A stretch of DNA of 64,000 nt, from contig DAIDGX010000023.1 in assembly GCA_027452165.1 (NCBI GenBank), positions 248,001 to 312,000 on the forward strand. Reading direction: 5' to 3'. Under the pieces are notes generated by a model. The model was not told where the DNA came from. It ran no database searches and saw only the letters and a program-made list of their open reading frames with translations. The translations under genes and the position numbers were made by a program. Shown here in pieces: positions 17,209 to 26,645 of this stretch (position 1 is its first letter; every line of letters begins with the position of its first letter). This DNA is from Vulcanimicrobiota bacterium. Its GTDB lineage: Bacteria; Vulcanimicrobiota; Vulcanimicrobiia; Vulcanimicrobiales; Vulcanimicrobiaceae.

Positions 17209-18721
17209 GGACGAAGCGGCATTTCGCGCGGATGCGCCGGTAATCATCGTTGGGGGCGGGCCCGTCGGGCTTTCGCTCGCGCTTGGCTTGGCGCGCTACG
17301 GTGTGCGCTCGACGGTGCTCGAGCGCGCATTCGAGCCCGCGCGTGAATCCCGCGCCGCCGTGATCTGGCCACGCACGCAGGACATCCTGCGCGATTGGAA
17401 CGCCTTCGACGCGCTGCGGGCCGCGGGGAGCTTCGTGACGGCCTTTCGCGCGCTCAACGCCTGCAACGAGGCAACGCTGCTCTCCATCGATTTCGCGGCG
17501 TTGGACGACGTGCTCGACGACCCGGGCGCGTTACTGCTGCCGCAAAGCGATACGGAGCGCATTTTGCGCGCGCTCGTCACGGAGCAACCGCTTTGCGAAC
17601 TACGCCTCGGCGCCGAGGTGACGGGTTTACGGCAAGAGGCGCGCTTCGTGGACGTCGCCTTTACGCAGGACGGGCGCGATATGACGCTTCGTGCACCCTA
17701 CGTGGTCGGTTGCGACGGCGCCCACGGCATCGTGCGCAACACCCTCGGCCTCTCGCTCGAAGGTATGACCTACAAGTCGCGTATCGTGTTGAGCGATGCG
17801 GTGCTCGACCGCGATTTCGACGAGGATGCCCGGGTGCGCGTCTGCATCGATCAGCCGGGGGTATGCGCCGCGATTCGTTTTGCCCCGCGCACGTGGCGCG
17901 TCATCGCCTCGGTGGACGAAACCGTCGATGCTGACATCGCGCTCTCCGAGGAGGCGCAGAACGCGCGCATTCACCGCGTCTTCGGCGAAGCGTCCTCTCA
18001 GACGCTGTGGACCTCGCTCTTCAAAATTCATCGCCGCCACGCGCAGCGCTTCGTCGTAGGACGCGTCGCTCTAGCCGGCGATGCTGCGCATCTCAATAGC
18101 CCGGCCGGAGGCCAGGGGATGAATGCCGGCATCCAAGATGCAGCGAATCTCGCATGGAAGCTTGCGTGGACCCTGCGCAGCGGCGACCGCGCTACCACGC
18201 TGCTCGAGAGTTACGACGTGGAGAGACGCGAGATGGTGACCGACACGATCGAGCGCGCCACCGATCGGCTCACCCGCATCGCATTGGGATTTTCACCGCG
18301 TACGAAGCGCTTTGCAGCCCGTACGATGTGGCGCGCCGTGCGCGGTCGCGGCATGCAGCGCAAGCTCGGGCGCGCGCTTGGCATGTTGAGCGGGCGATAC
18401 ACGCGATCTCCGATCGTCGATAGCCGTCACCCGCTTGCCGGACGCCGCATCGACGACCTGCGTTTGCCCGACGGGCCGCGCATCCATCAACAGCGTGACG
18501 GCGAGGCGGCGATTGTCGTCGCCGGCGATTTCGCCTGCTCGTTGCCGCACATTCGCGTTCCGTCACCGCCGAAGCGTTGGCACGTGAAACTTCCGGCCGT
18601 GTTGATCGTGCGACCCGATGGTTGCGTGGCGTCAGTGGTCGAGAAACCGACGCTTGCCAAGGTCGAAGCGGCCTGGGCACACGCGTTCTGCGGCACGATT
18701 CCGCTGCCCGTGTACTGCTAG
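17207..18721 (+). CDS. FAD-dependent aromatic-type monooxygenase (PHBH fold)
   Basis: A class A flavoprotein hydroxylase of 504 residues. The dinucleotide-binding motif is VIIVGGGPVGLSLALGLARYG. The DG motif is VVGCDGAHGIVRNTLG, and the GD motif GRVALAGDAAHLNSPAGGQG is followed by MNAGIQDAANLAWKL. The C-terminal thioredoxin-like part is typical of PheA/MhpA-type members. Substrate is unknown; no ring-cleavage genes adjoin. GTG 17171 gives a 12-residue longer alternative start. Confidence 0.88.
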   Translation: MDEAAFRADAPVIIVGGGPVGLSLALGLARYGVRSTVLERAFEPARESRAAVIWPRTQDILRDWNAFDALRAAGSFVTAFRALNACNEATLLSIDFAALDDVLDDPGALLLPQSDTERILRALVTEQPLCELRLGAEVTGLRQEARFVDVAFTQDGRDMTLRAPYVVGCDGAHGIVRNTLGLSLEGMTYKSRIVLSDAVLDRDFDEDARVRVCIDQPGVCAAIRFAPRTWRVIASVDETVDADIALSEEAQNARIHRVFGEASSQTLWTSLFKIHRRHAQRFVVGRVALAGDAAHLNSPAGGQGMNAGIQDAANLAWKLAWTLRSGDRATTLLESYDVERREMVTDTIERATDRLTRIALGFSPRTKRFAARTMWRAVRGRGMQRKLGRALGMLSGRYTRSPIVDSRHPLAGRRIDDLRLPDGPRIHQQRDGEAAIVVAGDFACSLPHIRVPSPPKRWHVKLPAVLIVRPDGCVASVVEKPTLAKVEAAWAHAFCGTIPLPVYC

Positions 18722-18741
18722 ATGCGGGCGCAAATCGGGCC

Positions 18742-19272
18742 CTAGCTTTCGATACGATCCTCGATCGACACGTTGTAGAGGAACAAGAACTTTCCCCACT
18801 CGTCGGGCAACGTGTTGCGTTTGATCTGAATCCACGGAATGTACTTGGGCTGGCGGGGCTTCTTCCGCAGCTTCATGTTGCATTCGTCGGGGGTACGGTT
18901 GTTTTTGCGGTTATTGCAGCGCATGCACGCGCAGACGAGATTCTCCCAGGTCGAAGGGCCTCCGCGGCTCTTGGGGACGATGTGATCGACCGTCATCAAT
19001 TTCTCGCCATGGATTCCGCAGTATTGACAGGTGTGGTCGTCGCGGATCAGCACGTTTTTTTTCGTCAGCGCAACCTTCTGCATGGGCCGGCGAATGTAGT
19101 AGAGCATCCTGATGATCGAGGGCATCCGCATCTCGTAGGTGCGCGACGCCAAGATGCGATCGCGATCGTGCACGATCTCCGCCTTGCCGGCGAAGATTAA
19201 TTTCACGGCTCGCTGGAAGCTCGTGATATTCAGCGCTTCGTAGGTGAAGTTCAAGACGAGGACGTCGCTCAC
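18742..19272 (-). CDS. HNH endonuclease family protein
   Basis: A 176-residue protein starting at GTG 19272, which has a strong GGAGGAG upstream; longer in-frame forms lack such a site. The N-terminal part (VLVLNFTYEALNITSFQRAV) is the common chromosomal HNH-protein prefix. The HNH core follows: CQYCG, LMTVDHIVPKSRGGPSTWEN, CMRCNNRKNNRTP, with Cys pairs for zinc. Such standalone proteins are widespread, and their cellular role is unclear. It may be transcribed by read-through from pdxST, but a terminator lies between them. Confidence 0.9.
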   Translation of the reverse strand: MSDVLVLNFTYEALNITSFQRAVKLIFAGKAEIVHDRDRILASRTYEMRMPSIIRMLYYIRRPMQKVALTKKNVLIRDDHTCQYCGIHGEKLMTVDHIVPKSRGGPSTWENLVCACMRCNNRKNNRTPDECNMKLRKKPRQPKYIPWIQIKRNTLPDEWGKFLFLYNVSIEDRIES

Positions 19273-19312
19273 AAACGTTCTCCTCCAGATCGAGTGGGCG
19301 GCGGACAGGCGT

Positions 19313-19348
19313 AAAAACGACGAAAGCGAGGCGTCATGCGCCTCGCTT
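19313..19348 (-). terminator. Rho-independent terminator after pdxS-pdxT-DUF1844
   Basis: On the reverse strand, AAGCGAGGCG (19348-19339) pairs with CGCCTCGCTT (19333-19324) around CATGA. TCGTCGTTTTT then follows, ending at 19313. The hairpin overlaps the stop codon of the DUF1844 gene and ends the operon before the HNH gene. Confidence 0.85.
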
Positions 19349-19630
19349 CCGTACAAAGATCAGTCGAGTTTCGGTCAGCATCTGGGCGATGGCTAACCTT
19401 TCGTCGGGCCGCAACCTTTCTTTGACCCGTTCGAACGCCGCTGTCGCAACGTCGATTGCGGCTTCGGCCGATGCAAGATCGGGTTGCCTCCCGTGGTCGT
19501 CCGCAAGGTACGCATGCGCAGCCAGCGCTAGCGTTGCCACCACTTCGGTGAGCAACGGCTCAAGCGCTGGTATCTGCCCCTGAAATCCGGTCGCTTGCGC
19601 GTCCGGAGCGGCCGCTTGCGAAGTCATCAT
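19334..19630 (-). CDS. DUF1844 family protein
   Basis: A 98-residue protein. The pattern LLTEVVATLALAAHAYL, then DLASAEAAIDVATAAFERVK, then a segment ending RLIFVRK, matches the small DUF1844 family found as single genes in many phyla. Function is unknown. It lies 8 bp after pdxT and ends in the operon's terminator. Either of the two adjacent N-terminal Met codons could be the start. Confidence 0.75.
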   Translation of the reverse strand: MMTSQAAAPDAQATGFQGQIPALEPLLTEVVATLALAAHAYLADDHGRQPDLASAEAAIDVATAAFERVKERLRPDERLAIAQMLTETRLIFVRKRGA

Positions 19631-19638
19631 CCCGAAAG

Positions 19639-20253
19639 TTATGCGGCGGAGGAGGCCTTCCCTACGTGCGCGCTCGCTTTGTCGATCATCGAGAGAAAGT
19701 ATGCGTGAACGCGCGGATCGCCCGTGAGTTCTGGATGAAACGACGTGCCCAGGACGTTGCCGGAGCGCACCATCACCCCGTGCCCGTCACGCTCGGCAAG
19801 CAATTCAACCGACGGTCCGACGCGCTCGATCCAGGGCGCTCGTATGAAGATCGCGGGGAAGGGCTGCTCTCCGAGTGCGGGGATCGCAAGCGCGACCTCC
19901 GCCGATTCGTTCTGGCGCCCGAAGGCGTTGCGCCGGACGGTGATATCGATCAAGCCGAGCGTCGGCTGCTCCATCCCGGCCACCTCGCGCGCGGCGACGA
20001 TCATTCCCATGCATGTGCCCCAGAGCGGCATCCCGGCCTTCACCCGCGCCACGATCGGCTCTGCCAGACCGAAGCGATCGAGCAAGCGCACGACCGTCGT
20101 CGATTCGCCGCCCGGGATCACGAGCGCATCGACCCGCTCGAGGTCGGCGAGCGTCTTTACCGCAGCGGCGCGTGCGCCCGCGCGTTCGAGCGCCGCGGCA
20201 TGTTCTGCCACGTCGCCCTGCAGCGCGAGCACACCCACCAGGTGAGCCTGCAT
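19639..20253 (-). CDS. pdxT: Pyridoxal 5'-phosphate synthase glutaminase subunit
   Basis: Glutamine amidotransferase that delivers ammonia to PdxS. The 204-residue protein shows VGVLALQGDVAEH, the glycine-rich VIPGGESTTVVRLLDRFG and the nucleophile Cys in LWGTCMGMIVAA. It also has the C-terminal FHPELTGDPRVHAYF with His-x-Glu of the triad. Its ATG overlaps the pdxS stop by 1 nt (TAATG). Confidence 0.96.
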   Translation of the reverse strand: MQAHLVGVLALQGDVAEHAAALERAGARAAAVKTLADLERVDALVIPGGESTTVVRLLDRFGLAEPIVARVKAGMPLWGTCMGMIVAAREVAGMEQPTLGLIDITVRRNAFGRQNESAEVALAIPALGEQPFPAIFIRAPWIERVGPSVELLAERDGHGVMVRSGNVLGTSFHPELTGDPRVHAYFLSMIDKASAHVGKASSAA

Positions 20254-21143
20254 TAGTTGCCTCTGGTTGCGAGAAGTTCGCTTTCGGCGAGCTTGCGGAT
20301 GTCGATACCGGGCATCGCGTCGGCCGTGCCGAGGGAACGGCAGGCGTCGGCCACGATCTTCGGATCGTTGTAGTGCGTGGTTGCATCGACGATCGCGCGC
20401 GCGAAGCGCTTGGGGTCCTTCGATTTGAAGATGCCGCTGCCGACGAAGATGCCTTCGGCGCCCAACTGCATCATCAGCGCAGCGTCGGCCGGCGTCGAGA
20501 CGCCACCCGCACAGAAGAGCACGACGGGAAGCCTGCCCGTCTCGGCGATCTCGCGCACGAGTTCGTATGAGGCGCCGATATCGCGCGCCCGCGCCACCAG
20601 CTCTTCTTTGGGAGCGGTGGTGAGCGTCGCTATCGCATCTTTGATCGCGCGAATGTGCCGCACGGCTTCGACGATGTTGCCGCTGCCGGCCTCACCCTTG
20701 CTGCGAATCATCGCTGCACCTTCGGTGATACGACGCAGCGCTTCGCCGAGATCGCGCGCGCCGCAGACGAACGGCGTGGTGAACGCGTGTTTATCGACAT
20801 GATAGAGGTCGTCGGCAGGGGTGAGCACTTCGGATTCATCGATGTAATCGACGCCGATCGACTGGAGCACTTGCGCTTCAGCAAAATGACCGATGCGAAC
20901 CTTGGCCATCACCGGGATCGTCACGGCATCCATGATGCCCGAGATGAGTTCGAGCGAGCTCATGCGTGCAACGCCGCCTTGCGCGCGAATCTCGGCCGGA
21001 ATGCGTTCCAGCGCCATCACGGCAACCGCGCCGGCCTCCTGAGCAATCGCGGCCTGTTCGGGGGTGACGACGTCCATGATGACGCCGCCCTTTAGCATCT
21101 GCGCGAGCCCGCGCTTTACGGTGAGGGTGCCCTTTTCTTCCAT
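20253..21143 (-). CDS. pdxS: Pyridoxal 5'-phosphate synthase lyase subunit
   Basis: Builds PLP from ribose-5-phosphate, glyceraldehyde-3-phosphate and ammonia as a dodecamer with PdxT. The 296-residue protein shows [39 protein letters not shown] (catalytic Lys), [19 protein letters not shown] (second Lys) and [34 protein letters not shown] follows. The PLP made here serves the decarboxylase, BioA/BioF and glycine cleavage proteins of this window. Confidence 0.97.
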   Translation of the reverse strand: MEEKGTLTVKRGLAQMLKGGVIMDVVTPEQAAIAQEAGAVAVMALERIPAEIRAQGGVARMSSLELISGIMDAVTIPVMAKVRIGHFAEAQVLQSIGVDYIDESEVLTPADDLYHVDKHAFTTPFVCGARDLGEALRRITEGAAMIRSKGEAGSGNIVEAVRHIRAIKDAIATLTTAPKEELVARARDIGASYELVREIAETGRLPVVLFCAGGVSTPADAALMMQLGAEGIFVGSGIFKSKDPKRFARAIVDATTHYNDPKIVADACRSLGTADAMPGIDIRKLAESELLATRGN

Positions 21144-21190
21144 ATCTCCATCCTATCAGGCGCTTCCAATGGAGACATTAGAGACAAATG

Positions 21191-21658
21191 CTATGGTTGC
21201 GGGCTGGCCGCCATGGCGGCGCCGGAGGCCGCCGGATGGGGCGGCGGCGAGGCCTGTGCCGTCGCGGACGCGGAGGGCGCAGGGCTTGGGGAAACGGCTG
21301 CGCTCGGAGGCGGGGTTTGATCCCAAATCGGCACCTTAGGGTTCGGCGTCCAGCGCGGTGCCGGCGTCGGTGTTGCGGGTGGGAGCGCCGTCGGTAGCGG
21401 CTTCGGTGGGATTCGCGGATCTGGGAAGCCGGGGTCCGGAGCAGCGGCCAGCGCCTGGGAAGCCTTCCAGTCGGGGCCGTATGGGGCGGTCGTCCCTTGC
21501 GGGATCGGCGTGATCGTCGGCGTGGTTTCGAACTCTCCAACCTTGCTCGTATGCGAAAACACCGCATCGCCCATACCCTCACCGAGCGCAATCGCGATCA
21601 AGAGGACGATGATGCCGGCGGCCATGACGAGGGTGGCGAAACGCTTAGAGGGGTCCAT
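21191..21658 (-). CDS. Proline-rich membrane-anchored protein of unknown function
   Basis: A 155-residue protein with one N-terminal helix (FATLVMAAGIIVLLIAIALG) followed by a Pro/Thr/Ser/Ala-rich low-complexity tail (IPPKPLPTALPPATPTPAP). The likely topology is a short cytosolic N-terminus with an extended periplasmic tail. It begins inside the end of galT (14-bp overlap), so it is translated from the same message. No function is inferable. Confidence 0.6.
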   Translation of the reverse strand: MDPSKRFATLVMAAGIIVLLIAIALGEGMGDAVFSHTSKVGEFETTPTITPIPQGTTAPYGPDWKASQALAAAPDPGFPDPRIPPKPLPTALPPATPTPAPRWTPNPKVPIWDQTPPPSAAVSPSPAPSASATAQASPPPHPAASGAAMAASPQP

Positions 21659-22547
21659 GCGGGAGGGTGAACATTCGGCGCCACTGGGCTGCAGACTCCT
21701 GCGCCGACGCCGACCGAATGAACATTCCGGTCGCAAGTTCGAATCCGGCAAGCGTCGCAAAGCGCGGGACGAGCTCGACGTGCCAGTGGAACGCTGCGCC
21801 GGCCGCGTGGGGATCGCTCTGCACGAGAACGTTGAACGGACAGGCCTCACCACGATTGCCGAGCAGCGCCCCTATGCCGGCCTCGAGCAGGGCCCCCACC
21901 GCCTCCCACGCCGCGTCGCGTGCCCGATCGAGCGACGGCGTGCACTCTAACGGCACGATCGTGAGCGCCCAGCCGAAACGCGCGCGTGCGCGCACGAGCG
22001 CGACGGCATCGGGTAACTCGGCCACGACAAATCCCTGGTCGCGCGCGGCGCGGACCTCATCGCACCACACGCACCCCCCGCCTTGCCTTTGATGTGCGCG
22101 CGCTCGTTCGCTCATCGCGCGCCAGCGCTGCGGAGCGCGGCCCACCACGATCATCTGCGTGTGCGGATGGAGCAACGTCGCGCCCGCATATGCCCCACGG
22201 TTTTTAAACAGCACGGGCCAGGCCGAAGGGAACGCCAGCCGGGCCGCACGGTAACGCCGGCGCCACATTCGCATCGCCTCGCGCGAGATCTCGGTTGCAT
22301 GGGTGGCGGCGTCAACGATCACTTCATGCGAACCGTGCGGCGGCTCGATCGCCGGATACTTGTTGAGAAACGCGCGCACGCGCCAGCCGCGTTCGTCGCC
22401 GAAGCGATCGATTTCCGGCGGCGTCAGGGCCTCGTTGCCCGGGCAAAACGGGCATTCGAGCGAAGGGCCATCGCGAAATTCGTTGGGACGATCATCACGG
22501 GTACCACCGACCAGCGTCACCTCACCGGTGAGCGGATCTTCGATCAC
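21645..22547 (-). CDS. galT: Galactose-1-phosphate uridylyltransferase family protein
   Basis: A 300-residue HIT-fold nucleotidyltransferase. It shows CPFCPGNEALTPPEI (zinc Cys pair), VRAFLNKYPAIEP, and the active-site HPHTQMIVVGRAP with the catalytic second His of His-Pro-His-x-Gln. HWHVELVPRF lies near the C-terminus. It transfers UMP between glucose-1-phosphate and a galactose-1-phosphate-like acceptor; ADP-glucose-type variants exist, so exact substrates are uncertain. It overlaps the glycosidase gene by 4 bp, suggesting joint sugar-polymer use. Confidence 0.85.
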   Translation of the reverse strand: MIEDPLTGEVTLVGGTRDDRPNEFRDGPSLECPFCPGNEALTPPEIDRFGDERGWRVRAFLNKYPAIEPPHGSHEVIVDAATHATEISREAMRMWRRRYRAARLAFPSAWPVLFKNRGAYAGATLLHPHTQMIVVGRAPQRWRAMSERARAHQRQGGGCVWCDEVRAARDQGFVVAELPDAVALVRARARFGWALTIVPLECTPSLDRARDAAWEAVGALLEAGIGALLGNRGEACPFNVLVQSDPHAAGAAFHWHVELVPRFATLAGFELATGMFIRSASAQESAAQWRRMFTLPHGPL

Positions 22548-24934
22548 ACACGCACCTCGCGCAGTTCGCCGGGCTTCATCACGATGCGCGTCGTACGCCC
22601 GCGAAATTCAACGAGCACGTTACGCTCGCGATCGAGCAGGTTACACGCGAAGATCCGCACCGCACCACGCTCGTCTTCAAACGCGATCGCGCCCACCTCG
22701 ACCGGCGACACAACGACGTCCTCGCTCACGTCGCGCCCGGCATAGATGCATTCGTACGGCTCCTCGGTCGAAAGATCGGGACGATCGCCGTAGATCTTCG
22801 CATGTTTCAAGTCGATGACGTAGGTGCAGCGTCGCCCGCCCCAATGCACGCGGGCGACGGCCACCCACTCCCAGCCGGCGGGGCGAATCGGCACGAGGTG
22901 CGGACGCCCGCTCGTGCGGTACCCGTCGAGTCCGCCGATCGTCTCGGCCACCGCCCACAGATACTTCGCGCCGGTCCACGGCGAGAGGTACATGCCGCGG
23001 TTGGCAAAGGATCCGCCATCGAACCACTCACCGAACTCACCCGGCACCGTGTTGCGCGGCGACCCGACCTCCATCGTTGCGTACACCGCTTCTAAGAAGC
23101 GCACGCACTCCGCAACGAAACCGTTACGCGCGAGCGAGACCGCAAACCACAGCGTCAGATCGGGCCAGACGCCACCAAGCAGACCGAAGCCGTATGACGG
23201 GAAATACCATGCGTCTCCCGTCGAGATCGTGCGAAGTCCGACCGGCGTCACGAAATCCTCCTCGAGCAACCGTTTGAGGATCGCGCGCCGTTCGCCCGGA
23301 TTCGCGACGCCGAAGAGCACCGGGAAGACTTCATCGGCGGTGAAGTTGTCCTGATAATTCTTGTCCTGGTCGTAGTTGAGCACGAAACCGCCGGTATCTG
23401 CGTTGAACAAGAACTCCATCATCGCAGCACGCAGGCTCTGTGCTTCTTCCGTATAGCGCGACCAGTGCTCGGTATCGCCCGCGGCCGCACAGAGCATTGC
23501 AGCCGATTCAAGCGCAAATACGCCCTCGGCGTTGATCTCGGTCACGGCACCATCGAGCGTGTAATACGGAATGATGTTTCGCCACGATGAGATGCCGTAC
23601 ATATCGACGCCTTTGGCGCGGCAGAATAGCAGTCCCTGATCGTCGCGTTGCGTGAGCATGTACTCCGCGAGCTTAATCACGAGCGGCAGACACGCACGCA
23701 CCCATTCCTCGTCGAGGGTCGAGTTGTAATGATGCAGCATGGCGATCAAGTGCAGCGGCGTGTCGTCGTTGATGTTCAGGTCGTAAGCCGTCTTGTACGC
23801 GTTCACGCCACGCACGTACTCAATCATCAGCCCCGAGTCTTCGACGAACCGGCTGAACACCTCGAGCGCATCGCGGCTGAACTTCGGCATGAAGTAGTCG
23901 AAACCGTGAACGAACCACGAGGTGTCGCGCGAGACCAAGATATCCGACGGTGGCGAGTTCGTCGAACCCCATCCGTGCGGATACTCCTTGACGATGCGTA
24001 ACATGTTCGCCCGCGCCCAAACGATCCCGCGACTGATGACGGGCGATGGGGTCAGGATGCGCGCGTCGGCAAGCCGCTCGGCGTAGTAGCGCTGGGTGTC
24101 GTGTAGCGCGCGTTCGTCGGCGAGCAACGCTTGGAGGACGGGCCGGCTTTGCGCCGTTCCGTCCTTGTGATAGACGACCGCAAGGCGTAGCGATTCTCGC
24201 GCACCGGGCGCAATCGAGATGCGATACTCCAGCGCGCCGAAGACGCGACGCCCGGAAAACGATGCGGCCCCACCGGTGCTGTCCTCGCCTGGCGCTTCGA
24301 AGCTCGGTACGTCGTCGGCGAGCAGTGAGCCGCTACGCATATTCTCGATGAGGACTTGCTCGCGCACCGAGATATCGGTCGCGTACGGCACACGCGAACC
24401 ACCCCACCAGCGTTCAGCGCCGGTCTGCACGTTACGCGAACAGATGAACGAGCCGTCGGACCACGCTGCAACCTCGGCCTCGGGTTCACCGTAAAACCGC
24501 TGCCCTACGAGCATCGCCCACGGAAAGAGCGTCACATCGACCGGCTCGCCGCCCGGATTATAGAGCGTGACATCGACAACGAACGCAACCGCGCGATCGA
24601 AACGGGTCCCGAACGGTACGTAGAAGGCCTCGGTGACGTGCAGACGATGTTCCAGCGTAAATTCTGCGATTTGCGCGTAGGGAACGAACGTGAACTCGCG
24701 CGTGATCTGGTGGGGAAAGAGCGTCCGCTCGGAACCGGCGAGGCGATACGCGATGTGATGGGTACCGAAGATGATCTGATCGGTATCCGCGTCCCAGAGG
24801 CCTCGAATGCCGCCCTTCGCGGTGGATTGCGCATAGGATTTGTAATTGCCGAGGAGCATCCCGTACGGCGTGTCGGACTCGCTAAGGACGTACGCACAAA
24901 ATTCGTTCCGCTGCGCGTCGTAACTCGGCCCCAT
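22544..24934 (-). CDS. Six-hairpin glycoside hydrolase (amylo-alpha-1,6-glucosidase/GH15-like)
   Basis: A 796-residue cytosolic protein without a signal peptide. The N-terminal third is beta-rich (LLGNYKSYAQSTAKGGIRGL; FTLEHRLHVTEAFYVPFGTR). The middle and C-terminal parts form an (alpha/alpha)6 barrel, with motifs DILVSRDTSWFVHGFDYFMP, LNINDDTPLHLIAMLHHYNS and YGISSWRNIIPYYTLDGAV. WYFPSYGFGLLGGVWPDLTL and GEFGEWFDGG also appear. These resemble glycogen-debranching C-terminal and related GH families; I cannot settle the family number. Start ATG 24934 has AGAGGT upstream. It heads the operon with galT. Confidence 0.75.
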   Translation of the reverse strand: MGPSYDAQRNEFCAYVLSESDTPYGMLLGNYKSYAQSTAKGGIRGLWDADTDQIIFGTHHIAYRLAGSERTLFPHQITREFTFVPYAQIAEFTLEHRLHVTEAFYVPFGTRFDRAVAFVVDVTLYNPGGEPVDVTLFPWAMLVGQRFYGEPEAEVAAWSDGSFICSRNVQTGAERWWGGSRVPYATDISVREQVLIENMRSGSLLADDVPSFEAPGEDSTGGAASFSGRRVFGALEYRISIAPGARESLRLAVVYHKDGTAQSRPVLQALLADERALHDTQRYYAERLADARILTPSPVISRGIVWARANMLRIVKEYPHGWGSTNSPPSDILVSRDTSWFVHGFDYFMPKFSRDALEVFSRFVEDSGLMIEYVRGVNAYKTAYDLNINDDTPLHLIAMLHHYNSTLDEEWVRACLPLVIKLAEYMLTQRDDQGLLFCRAKGVDMYGISSWRNIIPYYTLDGAVTEINAEGVFALESAAMLCAAAGDTEHWSRYTEEAQSLRAAMMEFLFNADTGGFVLNYDQDKNYQDNFTADEVFPVLFGVANPGERRAILKRLLEEDFVTPVGLRTISTGDAWYFPSYGFGLLGGVWPDLTLWFAVSLARNGFVAECVRFLEAVYATMEVGSPRNTVPGEFGEWFDGGSFANRGMYLSPWTGAKYLWAVAETIGGLDGYRTSGRPHLVPIRPAGWEWVAVARVHWGGRRCTYVIDLKHAKIYGDRPDLSTEEPYECIYAGRDVSEDVVVSPVEVGAIAFEDERGAVRIFACNLLDRERNVLVEFRGRTTRIVMKPGELREVRV

Positions 24935-25002
24935 GAGAAACCTCTACGCGTTTTGCGCAGGCGCCCCTCCGTGGCGACCTGAATAAACACGGTTGTCTTT
25001 TG

Positions 25003-25872
25003 ATGAAAGTCTCCGCCCCCGCCAAAATCAACCTGACGCTCGAGGTGCTCCAGCGCCGCGACGACGGCTACCATAGCCTGCGAAGTCTCATGGTTCCGCT
25101 CGCACTTGCAGACGAGCTAGCGGTCGAGCCCGACGCGTCGTTTCGCTTTGCCTGCAACGACGCGGGGCTCGCGGACGACGCGAATCTCGTGGTACGCGCC
25201 TGCCGCGCCGTGGACCCCCAGGCGCTCGTCGCCGTCTCGTTGGACAAGCGCATCCCCACGCAAGCAGGCTTAGGCGGCGGTTCGAGCGATGCCGCAAGCA
25301 CGTTGCTCGCGGCAATGCGCGGAGCCTTTGGGCGGCAGTACGCGCATGACTGGATCGCGCTCGCGCGGTCGCTCGGTTCCGACGTTCCGTTCTTTCTCGC
25401 CGAGTCGGGCGCGCTCGTCGAAGGTACCGGCGAGCGTGTCGTACCGGTGGGCGCGCTTCCTCCCTGGCACGTGCTCGTCGTCAAGCCTCCGGTTGCCGTC
25501 TCGACCGCGGCGGCGTACGCGCTCCTGGACGCACAGCCCCGTCCGAGCCGGCCGCGCAACGCATCGGTCTCGCTTCAAGCCTTGGCCGCCCTCCAGCGCG
25601 GCGCGTTCTCCGAGGTCGAACGGCTGCTGTGCAACGATTTCAATGACCCGATCGCCGGCACGGCCGAGCCGATCGCACGGGCACTCGACGCGCTGCGCGC
25701 CGCCGGAGCGACGAATGCGATGCTCTCCGGTAGCGGCTCGGCGGTCTATACGCTCGCTCGCGATGCCGCCACGATCGGCGCGATCGCCGCGCGCCTGACG
25801 CTCGATGCATCGTTCCTGCGCTTTCCGACACGTTTTGCCAATACGCCCGCATGGCGTGGGAGCATCGCATGA
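25003..25872 (+). CDS. ispE: 4-diphosphocytidyl-2-C-methyl-D-erythritol kinase
   Basis: GHMP kinase of the MEP isoprenoid pathway. The 289-residue protein shows MKVSAPAKINLTLEVLQRRD, the ATP loop IPTQAGLGGGSSDAASTLLA, LGSDVPFFL and the C-terminal MLSGSGSAVYTLA. ATG 25003 is preferred; the TTG just before it adds one residue. The next gene overlaps its stop in an ATGA. Confidence 0.95.
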   Translation: MKVSAPAKINLTLEVLQRRDDGYHSLRSLMVPLALADELAVEPDASFRFACNDAGLADDANLVVRACRAVDPQALVAVSLDKRIPTQAGLGGGSSDAASTLLAAMRGAFGRQYAHDWIALARSLGSDVPFFLAESGALVEGTGERVVPVGALPPWHVLVVKPPVAVSTAAAYALLDAQPRPSRPRNASVSLQALAALQRGAFSEVERLLCNDFNDPIAGTAEPIARALDALRAAGATNAMLSGSGSAVYTLARDAATIGAIAARLTLDASFLRFPTRFANTPAWRGSIA

Positions 25873-26639
25873 CGACCGCCGTCGTGCTCGCCGGCGGACC
25901 GCCCGACGACGTCGCCCGCACGCAACCGGAGGCGCCCAATAAGGCATTCGTCGCCGTCGCCGGCGTCGCGCTCGTCGAGCGCACGCTGCGTGCGTTACGC
26001 GCAAGCGGCGAGATCGCCCGGATCGTCGTCGTGGCACCGCCGGGTGCACACGGTCATCCCGCGCTCGCGCTCGCGGACGAATGTCGCGGCGACGGTGAGA
26101 AGATCCGCACGAGCTTAGCCAACGGCCTCGCGGGGCTGCCGCCCGACGAACTCGTCCTGGTCAGCGCGTCCGATCTCCCCATCCTCACCGCCAGATCGAT
26201 CGACGACTTCGTCCAGCGCGCGCAAGCGATCGATCCCGACATCGGCTACGAATGCGTCGAGCGTCGCGTTCACGAGCGCGCCTTTCCGGAGGTTCCGCAC
26301 ACGTGGGCCCGGTTGAAATCGGGCACCTACTGTGGCGGCGGTTTCATCGCCATCAAGCCGCGCGTGCTCCCTGCGCTCACAACCTTCATCGAACGCCTGG
26401 GTGCCGCGCGAAAAAATCCACTCCACCTCGCCCGGATCTTCGGCGTGCGAACGTTGGCGCGATTTGCGGTCGGTCAACTCACGATCGAAGCAGCCGAAGC
26501 TCGCGCGAGCCGCCTGCTGGGCGCACCGGCCCGCGCCATCATCTCGCCATTTCCCGAAACCGCCGTCAACGTGGATCGCGTCACCGACATCGCCGTTGCG
26601 CAAGCCATCATCGCGCGGCTCATCAACGACGCGCCCTGA
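25869..26639 (+). CDS. MobA/IspD-like nucleotidyltransferase
   Basis: A 256-residue Rossmann-type NTP transferase. It has the N-terminal AVVLAGGPPDDV, then PNKAFVAVAGVALVERTL (the Lys of this family), and VLVSASDLPILTARSID with the metal-binding Asp. It is longer than IspD and lacks clear IspD phrases, so I do not call it that. It is translationally coupled to ispE, which makes a role on a phosphorylated isoprenoid, sugar or cofactor precursor possible but unproven. Confidence 0.75.
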   Translation: MTTAVVLAGGPPDDVARTQPEAPNKAFVAVAGVALVERTLRALRASGEIARIVVVAPPGAHGHPALALADECRGDGEKIRTSLANGLAGLPPDELVLVSASDLPILTARSIDDFVQRAQAIDPDIGYECVERRVHERAFPEVPHTWARLKSGTYCGGGFIAIKPRVLPALTTFIERLGAARKNPLHLARIFGVRTLARFAVGQLTIEAAEARASRLLGAPARAIISPFPETAVNVDRVTDIAVAQAIIARLINDAP

Positions 26640-26645
26640 CGCTTG

